Of a stretch of DNA of 64,000 bases, positions 42,569-50,371 are shown piece after piece. Position numbers and translations under genes: made by a program. The DNA is from Sphingosinicella sp. LHD-64. GTDB taxonomy: Bacteria > Pseudomonadota > Alphaproteobacteria > Sphingomonadales > Sphingomonadaceae. Within the stretch, counting starts at the first letter, position 1; each line of letters opens with the position of its first letter. Under the pieces are notes generated by a model. It was given only the letters and a program-made list of their open reading frames with translations, searched no databases and was not told the origin of the DNA. Location: contig NZ_JAVIFV010000003.1 of NCBI RefSeq assembly GCF_031157375.1, positions 818,001 to 882,000 of the forward strand, written 5' to 3'.

Positions 42569-43309
42569 ATGACCGATTTCTCCGCTCAGTCCATCAGCGC
42601 CGCGCTGCGACTCGCGCACCATCATCGACCTGATCACGGGCCGACGATCGTCTTCCTGCCCGGCTACATGTCCGACATGGCAGGGACCAAGGCGCTGGCG
42701 CTCGACGCGTGGGCCGAGGCCGAGGGGCGCGCCATGCTCCGCTTCGACTATAGCGGTTGCGGCGAGAGCCCCGGCGATTTCGAGGCGCAGACGCTGGGTG
42801 GGTGGCGCGACGACGTGCTGGCGATGATCGATGAGATGGTGCGAGGTCCGGTCGTGCTGGTCGGTTCGTCGATGGGCGGCTGGCTGATGCTGCTCGCGGC
42901 ATTGGCGCGGCCGGACCGGGTGAAGGCACTGATCGGCATCGCTGCGGCGCCGGACTTCACCGACTGGGGCTTCACGGTCGAGCAGAAGATGGCGATCCTG
43001 CACGAAGGCCGGCTGATCGAGGAGACGCCCTGTGGCGACCAGCCCTATGTCACGTCCCGGGCCTTCTGGGAGAGCGGCGAGGCGCTCCGCCTCATGCACA
43101 GCCCGCTCGCCATCGACTGTCCGATCCGCCTGCTCCACGGCCAGGCGGACAAGGACGTCCCCTGGACCTGGTCGCCGGAGATCGCTCGGCTGGCGCGTTC
43201 AGCCGACGTGCAGGTGACTCTGATCAAGGACGGCGACCACCGCCTGTCGCGCGAGTCGGACATCGCCCTCCTCATCGCGACGGTGAAGACGCTGCTGGAG
43301 CGCCTGTGA
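42569..43309 (+). CDS. Alpha/beta hydrolase (serine aminopeptidase S33-like)
   Basis: 246 residues. The alpha/beta-hydrolase fold is shown by PTIVFLPGYMSDMAGTKA, DYSGCGESPGDFE, the nucleophile elbow VGSSMGGW (Ser), and the late catalytic region LHGQADKDVPWTWS and DGDHRLSRESD (Asp and His). It resembles the BAAT/S33 'carboxylesterase' group; the substrate is unknown. It overlaps the TPR protein gene by four bases (GTGA). Divergent from the toxin-antitoxin unit. Confidence 0.8.
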   Translation: MTDFSAQSISAALRLAHHHRPDHGPTIVFLPGYMSDMAGTKALALDAWAEAEGRAMLRFDYSGCGESPGDFEAQTLGGWRDDVLAMIDEMVRGPVVLVGSSMGGWLMLLAALARPDRVKALIGIAAAPDFTDWGFTVEQKMAILHEGRLIEETPCGDQPYVTSRAFWESGEALRLMHSPLAIDCPIRLLHGQADKDVPWTWSPEIARLARSADVQVTLIKDGDHRLSRESDIALLIATVKTLLERL

Positions 43310-44196
43310 TCCTTGCCCTTCTTGCCATTGCCGCCGCGCAGGCGCCGGCCATGCCCTCCTCGCCCGATCCGGCGCCGCCGACCACCGACGGCGTCACGCC
43401 GCCGCGCGTGCCCGACGAGATCGTCGCGCGCTTTGCCGCCTGCACCGACCTCGTCCGCTCCGATCCCGAGCGCGCGGTCGAGGTCGCCAGCGCCTGGCGC
43501 GTCGACGGTGGCGGCATCTACGCCCGCCAGTGCCTCGGCCTCGCTTATGTCGCGCTCGAGCGCTGGGCGCCGGCCGCCACCGCCTTCGAGCAGGCGGCTC
43601 GCGACGCCCAGGCGGCCGGCGACGTCCGGCGCGGCGACTTCTGGGTGCAGTCCGGCAATGCCTGGCTCGCCGGCGGGGAGCCGACCCGTGCGGTCCAGGC
43701 CTTCGACGAGGCGCTCGCCGCGCCCGGCCTCAGCAACGCGCTGAAGGGCGAGGTCCATCTCGACCGCGCCCGCGCCCTCGTCGCGCTCAACAATCCCGCC
43801 GGCGCGCGCGACGATCTCAACGAAGGGCTGCGGCTGGTGCCGGAAGATCCTTTCGCCTGGTATCTCTCCGCCGCCCTCGCCCGGCGGCAGGGCGACGCGG
43901 CGCGCGCCCGCACCGACATCGCCCGTGCGCGCGAGCTCGCACCCGACAATCCCGACATCATGCTGCTCGCCGGCACGCTCGCCGGCGAGGGCGGCGACAT
44001 GGCCGAGGCCGAGCGGCTCTATCGCCGTGTCGCCGAGGGGGCGCCCAATACCGACGCCGGCCGCGCCGCGCAGGCGAGCCTCGCGACCGCGCGCGAGACC
44101 GAGACGCCGGCCGCGGCGCCGGCCCAGCCGCCCGCGCCGCAACCCGCTCGGCCAGCGCCCCAGCCCGCGCCGACGCCTCAGTCTCAGTTGAGGTAG
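43306..44196 (+). CDS. Periplasmic TPR-repeat protein
   Basis: 296 residues starting at a GTG that overlaps the hydrolase stop. A short N-terminal hydrophobic stretch (ILALLAIAAAQAPA) suggests secretion. Residues about 45-265 form TPR-like repeats (GIYARQCLGLAYVALERWAPAATAFEQAARDAQ, SGNAWLAGGEPTRAVQAFDEALA, RARTDIARARELAPDNPDIMLLAGTLAGEG). The end is a Pro/Ala-rich tail. It probably serves protein-protein contacts in the envelope. It runs 13 bases into the convergent SIMPL gene. Confidence 0.75.
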   Translation: MILALLAIAAAQAPAMPSSPDPAPPTTDGVTPPRVPDEIVARFAACTDLVRSDPERAVEVASAWRVDGGGIYARQCLGLAYVALERWAPAATAFEQAARDAQAAGDVRRGDFWVQSGNAWLAGGEPTRAVQAFDEALAAPGLSNALKGEVHLDRARALVALNNPAGARDDLNEGLRLVPEDPFAWYLSAALARRQGDAARARTDIARARELAPDNPDIMLLAGTLAGEGGDMAEAERLYRRVAEGAPNTDAGRAAQASLATARETETPAAAPAQPPAPQPARPAPQPAPTPQSQLR

Positions 44197-44918
44197 AATT
44201 CGATCGTGGTGACGACCCTGGCCTTCTGGTCAGGCGAGTCGCTGGCATTGCCGCCGCCTTCCTCGCCGGCGCCAGCGCCGTCGCGCGCGGTGATCGAGAA
44301 ATAGCCCTGGGTGGCGGAGCGGATCGCGCCGACCTCGGCCCCCGAATCCCGCGCGAACCGCTCGGCGCCGGCCCGGGCGTCGCGCACCGACTGGGCGATC
44401 ATGTCGGGCTTCACGTCGTTGAGGCGGGTGAAGCTGTAGACCATGTTCGAGCCTTCCTGCAGCGCGACGCCGCCGCGGATCAGGTCGAACTGGCGGGCAT
44501 AGGTGCGCCGCGCCCGGCCAACGTCGGTGCTGCGAAACTGCAGGCGGCGGTTGATCGTCACGACGTTCGCCGCGCGATTGTTGTCGTAATAGGAGCTCAC
44601 CGATCCGCCGCCGTCGCTCACCGCCTCGGCCGGGAAACCCGCCGCGCGGAAGAAGTTGCGGATCGTCTGCGTGTCCTGCTCGATCTTCGCCTGGACCGGG
44701 CCGAGATCGCTGCCCTGCGCCGAGAAGTTGATCGTCCAGGTGGCAAGATCGGCGGTGACGTCACGTTCGGCAAGGCCGCGCATGGTCACCGCGCGGTCCG
44801 CCGTCCGCGCGCGCTTGAGGCCGTCGCCCAGCAGATAGCCACCGGCAATGATGCCGACAGCGAGGATCAGCACTGCGATCAGGATCGTTGTACGGTTGCC
44901 GTGCACACTGTCGGACAT
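44184..44918 (-). CDS. SIMPL domain (DUF541) membrane-anchored protein
   Basis: 244 residues. One N-terminal membrane helix (TTILIAVLILAVGIIAGGYLLGDGL) precedes a SIMPL/DUF541 domain. Its features are VTMRGLAERDVTADLATWTINFSAQG, the conserved INRRLQFRSTDVGRARRTYARQFDLI, and KPDMIAQSVRDARAGAERFARDSG. Relatives in Brucella form oligomeric channels or affect stress resistance; the precise role is unknown. Divergent from gloA across 107 bases that hold both promoters. Confidence 0.82.
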   Translation of the reverse strand: MSDSVHGNRTTILIAVLILAVGIIAGGYLLGDGLKRARTADRAVTMRGLAERDVTADLATWTINFSAQGSDLGPVQAKIEQDTQTIRNFFRAAGFPAEAVSDGGGSVSSYYDNNRAANVVTINRRLQFRSTDVGRARRTYARQFDLIRGGVALQEGSNMVYSFTRLNDVKPDMIAQSVRDARAGAERFARDSGAEVGAIRSATQGYFSITARDGAGAGEEGGGNASDSPDQKARVVTTIEFYLN

Positions 44919-45025
44919 GATATGCGTCCTCCCCTCCCCGAACGCGCGACTCCATCGCGCAGTGCCTTATATCTCAGCCCACCGATGAACCGTGCATTTA
45001 TAGCGATGAACCGAAGGGTCTCCCG

Positions 45026-45439
45026 ATGAAGTATCTCCACACCATGATCCGCGTCTCCGATCCTGACGCGACCATCCGCTTCTTCAACCTGCTCGGCCTC
45101 GAGGAGACCCGCCGGATGGAGAGCGAGAAGGGGCGGTTCACCCTCATCTATCTCGCCGCGCCTGGCGACGAGGGCGCCGAGGTCGAGCTCACCCACAACT
45201 GGGACCCGGAGGATTATGGCGAGGGCCGCAATTTCGGTCACATCGCGTACCGCGTCGACGACATCTACGACACCTGCCAGCGGCTGGTGGACGCCGGCTA
45301 CACGATCAACCGTCCGCCCCGCGATGGCCACATGGCGTTCGTCCGCACACCCGACAACATCTCGATCGAATTGCTGCAGGACGGCCATCTCGATCCGGCC
45401 GAGCCCTGGGTGTCGATGCCCAATAGGGGGCACTGGTGA
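45026..45439 (+). CDS. gloA: Lactoylglutathione lyase (glyoxalase I)
   Basis: 137 residues, VOC fold. Metal ligands fit GloA: His in KYLHTMIRV, Glu of VELTHNW, His of NFGHIAYRVDDI and Glu of SIELLQ. Substrate contacts NWDPEDYGEGRNFGH are typical. It isomerises the methylglyoxal-glutathione hemithioacetal to lactoylglutathione, which the GloB 1.5 kb downstream hydrolyses. The stop overlaps the start of the cupin gene. Confidence 0.93.
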   Translation: MKYLHTMIRVSDPDATIRFFNLLGLEETRRMESEKGRFTLIYLAAPGDEGAEVELTHNWDPEDYGEGRNFGHIAYRVDDIYDTCQRLVDAGYTINRPPRDGHMAFVRTPDNISIELLQDGHLDPAEPWVSMPNRGHW

Positions 45440-45840
45440 TGCTGGGGTCCCTGCTCGCGACGGCGATCGTGACCGTCCCGATTGAGGACGCGCGTTTTGC
45501 GCCGGTGGATCCTGCCCGTCCGGACGGCGCGCGGATGGCGGTGCTGAGAGGCGATCCGGCAACGGGTCCTTCGGATATGCTGCTGCTGATGCCCCGTGGC
45601 GAAGGAGCGCTTCACGTCCACAGCGCCGACTATCGGCTGGTCATGCTGCGCGGTACGCTGCGGCGCTGGGGAGTTGGCGGGCGCGAGGGCGCGGCCGACC
45701 TCGGGCCGGGCAGCTATTCCTTCCAGCCCGGCGGCGTCGCGCATGGCAGCGAATGCCTGACCGACGAGTGCCTGATGTTCGTCAGCTGGTCCGGCCGGCG
45801 AGACGGCCGCCTCGCCACCGAGGCGGACTCGGCGGAATGA
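45436..45840 (+). CDS. Cupin-domain protein
   Basis: 134 residues, GTG start overlapping the gloA stop (ATG at 45439 is equally possible). A short hydrophobic start (LGSLLATAIVTVP) is followed by a single cupin: GEGALHVHSADYRLVMLRGTL (two His) and GPGSYSFQPGGVAHGSECL (His). A metal site is probable. It contains two Cys residues near the end (ECLTDECL). Function unknown. Position between gloA and the nitronate monooxygenase suggests a detoxification unit. Confidence 0.7.
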   Translation: MMLGSLLATAIVTVPIEDARFAPVDPARPDGARMAVLRGDPATGPSDMLLLMPRGEGALHVHSADYRLVMLRGTLRRWGVGGREGAADLGPGSYSFQPGGVAHGSECLTDECLMFVSWSGRRDGRLATEADSAE

Positions 45841-45852
45841 CCGGCGCCGGCG

Positions 45853-46899
45853 ATGTGGCCTGACGACCGTTTCGCCGGGCTGCTCGGCAGCCGTTTGCCG
45901 ATCATCGCCGCGCCGATGGCCGGCGCCGGCGGCGTCGAGCTCGCCGTCGGCGCCATCGCAGGCGGTGCCGTGGGCTCGCTGCCCTGCGCCCTGCTGACCC
46001 CCGACCAGATGCGCGCGCAGGTCGCGGAAGTCCGTACGCGCACGACCGGCCCGATCAACCTGAACTTCTTCTGCCACGCCATGCCGGAAGCAGTGGACGA
46101 CAGTGCCTGGCGCGCTGTGCTGCGGCCCTTCTACGACGAGTTCGGAGTGAAGCCGGTGACGGGTGGCACCCTGCGCCGGCCATTCGACGCGGCGTCGTGC
46201 GCCGACGTCGAGGAGATTCGGCCCGATCTCGTCAGCTTCCATTTCGGCCTGCCGGACGATGCCCTGCTCGCGCGGGTCCGCGCCACCGGCGCCCGCATCC
46301 TCGGCAACGCGACCACCCTCGCCGAAGCGCGTGTGCTCGCCGCGCGCGGCGTCGACGCGATCATCGCCCAGGGCTGGGAGGCCGGCGGCCATGCCGGTCG
46401 CTTCCTCGGCGCGCCGATCGAGGAGGCGCCGGGGCTGATCGCGCTGGTGCCGCAAGTCTCGGATGCGACCGGCCTGCCGGTCGTTGCAGCCGGCGGCATC
46501 GGCGACGCGCGCGGCATCGCCGCCGCACTGGCGCTCGGCGCGACCGCGGTCCAGGTCGGCACCGCCTATCTCCACTGCCCGGAAAGCCTGATCGGCCCCG
46601 CTCACCGCGCCGGTCTCACCGGCGAATCGGCCGAGCATACCGGCTTCACCAATCTGTTCAGCGGCGGCCTCGCCCGCAGCCTGCCGACCCGGCTCACCGA
46701 CGTGCTCGGCCGCATCCGAACAGAAGCGCCGCCGTTCCCGCTCGCGTCGCCGGCCCTGGCCCCGCTGGCGAAGACGACGGACGGCTTCGCGCCGATGTGG
46801 GCCGGCCAGGCATCCCGGCTTGGTAGGCCGCTGCCGGCGCGCGAGCTGACCGAGACGCTGGGCCGCGAGGCGCTGGCCCTGCTCGGCCGAAAGGCGTAA
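45853..46899 (+). CDS. Nitronate monooxygenase (NPD family flavoenzyme)
   Basis: 348 residues. FMN-dependent 2-nitropropane-dioxygenase family: PIIAAPMAGAGGVELAVGAIAGGAVGSLPCALL at the start, the flavin-binding QGWEAGGHAGRF and VVAAGGIGDARGIAAALALGATAVQVGTAYLHCPES. It oxidises alkyl nitronates, toxic products of nitro compounds, to carbonyl and nitrite. It lies 12 bases after the cupin and 10 before gloB, probably in one unit. Confidence 0.88.
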   Translation: MWPDDRFAGLLGSRLPIIAAPMAGAGGVELAVGAIAGGAVGSLPCALLTPDQMRAQVAEVRTRTTGPINLNFFCHAMPEAVDDSAWRAVLRPFYDEFGVKPVTGGTLRRPFDAASCADVEEIRPDLVSFHFGLPDDALLARVRATGARILGNATTLAEARVLAARGVDAIIAQGWEAGGHAGRFLGAPIEEAPGLIALVPQVSDATGLPVVAAGGIGDARGIAAALALGATAVQVGTAYLHCPESLIGPAHRAGLTGESAEHTGFTNLFSGGLARSLPTRLTDVLGRIRTEAPPFPLASPALAPLAKTTDGFAPMWAGQASRLGRPLPARELTETLGREALALLGRKA

Positions 46900-46909
46900 A
46901 GGAGCGGCC

Positions 46910-47638
46910 GTGCTGGAGATCGCCCGCATCCCCGCGCTCAGCGACAACTACATCTGGCTCGCCCACGATCCGGACTCGGCCGAAACCGCCGTGATCGACC
47001 CCGCCGTGGCCGATCCGGTGCTCGCCGAAGCCGCCAAACGCGGCTGGCAGATCACCCAGATCTGGAACACCCACTGGCATCCCGACCATATCGGCGGCAA
47101 TGCGGCGATCAAGGCGGCGACCGGCTGCACGGTGACCGCGCCGGCGGCCGAGGCCGCGAAGATCCCGACGCTCGACCGGGCCGTGCGGGAGGGCGATGTC
47201 GTCACGCTCGGCGCGATCGAGGCCGAGGTGCTGGAGGTGCCGGCGCATACCGCCGGCCACATCGCCTACCACCTGCCGACCGAAGACGTGATCTTCGTCG
47301 GCGACACCCTGTTCGCGATGGGCTGCGGCCGGCTGTTCGAGGGCACGCCGGCGCAGATGTTCGGCAACATGCAGCGGCTGGCCGCGCTGCCGCCCGACAC
47401 GCTCGTCTACTGCGCCCACGAATATACGCTGGCGAACGGCCGCTTCGCACTCACCGTCGAGCCGGACAATGCCGCGCTGGCCGAGCGGATGGCGCAGGTC
47501 GAGGCGATGCGCGAACGCGGCGAGCCGACCGTCCCCACCACCGTCGCGCTGGAGCGCGCCACCAATCCCTTCATGCGCGCCGCAACTGCGGACGAGCTCG
47601 CCGCGCGGCGTCAGGCAAAGGATGGCTTCAAAAGCTGA
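46910..47638 (+). CDS. gloB: Hydroxyacylglutathione hydrolase (glyoxalase II)
   Basis: 242 residues, GTG start. Metallo-beta-lactamase fold with the binuclear site THWHPDHIGG, the His in EVPAHTAGHIAYHL, the Asp in FVGDTLFAMGCGRLFEG, and the HEYT motif of glyoxalase II (YCAHEYTLANGRFAL). It hydrolyses lactoylglutathione to lactate and glutathione. With gloA upstream it forms a complete methylglyoxal detoxification pathway in one locus. Confidence 0.95.
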   Translation: MLEIARIPALSDNYIWLAHDPDSAETAVIDPAVADPVLAEAAKRGWQITQIWNTHWHPDHIGGNAAIKAATGCTVTAPAAEAAKIPTLDRAVREGDVVTLGAIEAEVLEVPAHTAGHIAYHLPTEDVIFVGDTLFAMGCGRLFEGTPAQMFGNMQRLAALPPDTLVYCAHEYTLANGRFALTVEPDNAALAERMAQVEAMRERGEPTVPTTVALERATNPFMRAATADELAARRQAKDGFKS

Positions 47639-47649
47639 AGGAGGCGAGG

Positions 47650-48042
47650 ATGAAGACGATCGCAACTCTGGGGCTCGCGCTTCTGGCCGTCGGCTCTGCC
47701 GGGGCAGAGGGTGGCCAGTCCTCACCAGAGGTCGACAAGGCAGCCGAAGCCTTGGCGGGACGCACGGCGGGAACACCGGTCAGCTGCGTGAACCTGCGCG
47801 ATCTGCGCGGCAACCGCTCGATCGGCGATGGCGCGATCCTGTTCGAGGGGGCGGGAAACATCGCCTATGTCAACCGGCCCGCCGGCGGCTGTCCCGATCT
47901 CGGCGCGGGCCGGACCTTGGTCACGCGCACCCCTTCGGGCCAGCTGTGTCGCGGCGACATCGCCCGTGTCGTCGATCTGACCAGCGGCGTCGAATATGGC
48001 TCCTGCGGCCTGGGCGATTTCGTGCCCTACAGCCGGCGCTAG
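47650..48042 (+). CDS. Secreted four-cysteine protein, copy 1 (DUF6491-like)
   Basis: 130 residues with a signal peptide (TIATLGLALLAVGSAGA). Four Cys residues are conserved with the neighbouring copy, in VSCVNLRDLRGN, GGCPDL, QLCRGDI and GSCGLGDFVPY. The alignment pattern CVxxRxLRGNxxI...ILFxGxG...YVNR...C...LCxGD...SGVExGxCxLGxFxPY is shared by both. It resembles DUF6491 proteins common in sphingomonads (from memory); function unknown. Two disulfides would suit a periplasmic location. Confidence 0.65.
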   Translation: MKTIATLGLALLAVGSAGAEGGQSSPEVDKAAEALAGRTAGTPVSCVNLRDLRGNRSIGDGAILFEGAGNIAYVNRPAGGCPDLGAGRTLVTRTPSGQLCRGDIARVVDLTSGVEYGSCGLGDFVPYSRR

Positions 48043-48120
48043 TCCGGAACGCTTGCCTCCGGCCGGAATCAGGCGGATAATCGCCTGGGCTCATGCGTTG
48101 AACGGCAACAGGAGGTTGCC

Positions 48121-48519
48121 ATGAAGGCCTTGATTGCCATCGCCGCGGCCGGCCTTGCGGGCACGGTCGCTTTCGCCGCCGGCGTCCACCGCGATGCGGA
48201 TCCGGAGCGCCGTCTCGCCACCGCACTCGAGGGACGCGTGGCCGAGCCGCCGGTCGCCTGTGTGATGTCCCGCCAGCTGCGCGGCAACACACCGATCGAC
48301 GAGAGCACGATCCTGTTCCAGGGCATCGGCGGACGCGTCTACGTCAACCGGACGCGCAATGCCTGCGCGGGCCTGCGCTCCTGGCACGCGCTGCGCAGCC
48401 GCCGGCTCGGGACATCCTTGTGCGAGGGCGACCTGGTCGTGGCGTTCGATCCGACCTCGGGCGTGGAGCGCGGCGGCTGCACGCTCGGCGAGTTCGAACC
48501 CTATCGCCGCGCGAGCTAG
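48121..48519 (+). CDS. Secreted four-cysteine protein, copy 2 (DUF6491-like)
   Basis: 132 residues, signal peptide (LIAIAAAGLAGTVAFA). It is a tandem duplicate of the previous gene, with the four Cys in VACVMSRQLRGN, NACAGL, SLCEGDL and GGCTLGEFEPY, and FQGIGGRVYVNR. The two copies are clearly diverged (well under half identical by eye), so the duplication is not recent. A GGAGG-like site precedes the ATG. Its stop overlaps that of the acyl-CoA synthetase gene (convergent). Confidence 0.65.
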   Translation: MKALIAIAAAGLAGTVAFAAGVHRDADPERRLATALEGRVAEPPVACVMSRQLRGNTPIDESTILFQGIGGRVYVNRTRNACAGLRSWHALRSRRLGTSLCEGDLVVAFDPTSGVERGGCTLGEFEPYRRAS

Positions 48520-50309
48520 CGCTTGTAGAGCGCGTCGAGCCGCGCGCCATACTTCTCCTTGATGACGTGGCGCCGGATCTTGATCGACGGCGTCAGCATC
48601 TGGTTCTCGACCGTGAACGGCTCGTCGGCGAGGATGAAGCGGCGGACCTTCTCGATCACCGAGAGCTCCCGGTTCACCCGCTCGACCGCCTCCGACACCG
48701 CCCGGATGAAGTCCGGATCCTTGGCAAGCACCGCGAAATGGCAGGTCCGCCGCTGCGCCGCGCACCATTCGGCCGACCATTCGGGATCGGGGACGATGAG
48801 GCCGACCAGATAGGGCCGCCGGTCGCCCGCCACCATCGCCTGCAGGATCTCGGGCTGGAGGGTGAGCATGCCCTCCACCTTTTGCGGCGCGACATTGTCG
48901 CCCTTGTCGTTGACGATGAGGTCCTTCTTGCGGTCGGTGATGACGATCCGCCCGGCCTCGTCGAGATGGCCGACGTCGCCGGTGTGGAGCCAGCCGTCCT
49001 TCAGCACGCGCTGGGTCTCGGCGTCGTTGCGCCAATAGCCGTGCATGACCAGCTCGCCCTTGACCAGGATCTCGCCATCCTCGGCGATCCTGACCTCGAC
49101 CCCGTCGAGCGGCGGGCCGACCGTGTCCATCTTGAGCCCGGCCCTGGGCCGGTTGCAGGAGATGACCGGCGCCGCCTCGGTCTGGCCATAACCCTGCAGC
49201 AGGGTCAGCCCCAGCGAATGGAAGAAGATGCCGACCTCGGGATTGAGCGGCGCGCCGCCCGAGACCATCGCCTTGATCCGCCCGCCGAACCGCTTCGCGA
49301 TCTTCGGCTTCAGCGTCCGGCTGAGGAACAGGTTCATCGGCTGGTCGATGAACGGCACCCCGCCGCCATAGCTCTTGGCGCCGATGTCGAGCGCCCGGTC
49401 CATGAGGTAGTTGGTGAACCGCCCCTGCTTCTCGACCTGCTTCAGGATGCGCTGGCGCAGCACCTCGAACAGGCGCGGCACGACGACCATGATCGTCGGC
49501 CGAACCTCCTCGATGTTGGAGGCGAGCTTTTCCAGCCCTTCCGAATAATAGATTTGCGCGCCGAGCCCGATCGGGAACATCTGCCCGCCCGAATGCTCAT
49601 AGGCATGGGAGGCGGGGAGAAAGGAGAGGAACACCTCGTCGTCCCAGCCGAAGTCCTCGGAAATCAGCTTGGCGCAGCCTTCGATGTTGCACAGGATGGC
49701 GCCGTGATGCTGCATCACGCCGCGCGGCGCGCCGCCGGTGCCTGACGTATAGATGATGCAGGCGAGATCCTCGCGCGCGAAGGTGGCCGTCGCCGCACAG
49801 GCTTCGGGATCAGTATGCTCGGCGGCGATCAGCGCCGACCAGTCGTGCATGTGCACATTGCCGGTCTGCCCGAGGCCGGACGACGGCTCCATCATCAGCA
49901 CGTGCTCGCAGCCCGAGCTCCGGATCGCCGCGGGCAGCAGGGTCCGGGCGAGCTTCTGGGTTGAGACGATCACGGCGCGCGCGCCGCTGTCGTCGAGGAT
50001 GTGCTGGTGATCACGCTCGGTGTTGGTCGTGTAGGTCGGCACGGTGACGCAGCCGGCGGCCATGATGGCGAGGTCCGAGATCAGCCATTCCGGCCGGTTC
50101 TCGGCGACCAGCATCACCCGGTCGCCGGGCTTCAACCCGAGGCGTGTCAGCGCTGAGGCCAGGTTGGCCACCTGAAGCGAAGCCTCGCGCCAGCTGATGG
50201 AGCGCCAGGACCCGTTCTTCTTCGCCCAGAGGAAGGGAAGATCGTCCTTGGCCTTCGCGCGCGCGAAGAACATCGCGACCAAATTGGGGAAATGCTCCAG
50301 TTGCCGCAT
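48516..50309 (-). CDS. Long-chain acyl-CoA synthetase (AMP-dependent)
   Basis: 597 residues from ATG at 50309, with GGAGG five bases upstream. The AMP-forming ligase motifs are IIYTSGTGGAPRGVM (P-loop), GYGQTEAAPV and GWLHTGDVGHLDEAGRIVITDRKKDLIV. The C-terminal QMLTPSIKIRRHVIKEKYGARLDALY is typical of the large long-chain / FAA1-like type. It activates fatty acids to acyl-CoA. It is separate from the smaller ligase at 4405-6102, so the organism has at least two. Confidence 0.9.
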   Translation of the reverse strand: MRQLEHFPNLVAMFFARAKAKDDLPFLWAKKNGSWRSISWREASLQVANLASALTRLGLKPGDRVMLVAENRPEWLISDLAIMAAGCVTVPTYTTNTERDHQHILDDSGARAVIVSTQKLARTLLPAAIRSSGCEHVLMMEPSSGLGQTGNVHMHDWSALIAAEHTDPEACAATATFAREDLACIIYTSGTGGAPRGVMQHHGAILCNIEGCAKLISEDFGWDDEVFLSFLPASHAYEHSGGQMFPIGLGAQIYYSEGLEKLASNIEEVRPTIMVVVPRLFEVLRQRILKQVEKQGRFTNYLMDRALDIGAKSYGGGVPFIDQPMNLFLSRTLKPKIAKRFGGRIKAMVSGGAPLNPEVGIFFHSLGLTLLQGYGQTEAAPVISCNRPRAGLKMDTVGPPLDGVEVRIAEDGEILVKGELVMHGYWRNDAETQRVLKDGWLHTGDVGHLDEAGRIVITDRKKDLIVNDKGDNVAPQKVEGMLTLQPEILQAMVAGDRRPYLVGLIVPDPEWSAEWCAAQRRTCHFAVLAKDPDFIRAVSEAVERVNRELSVIEKVRRFILADEPFTVENQMLTPSIKIRRHVIKEKYGARLDALYKR

Positions 50310-50371
50310 CGTACCTCCGCCCCCTCGCACGGTTTGCCCGCGTCGAAGGCGCCAGTCTAGCGACGTGAAAC

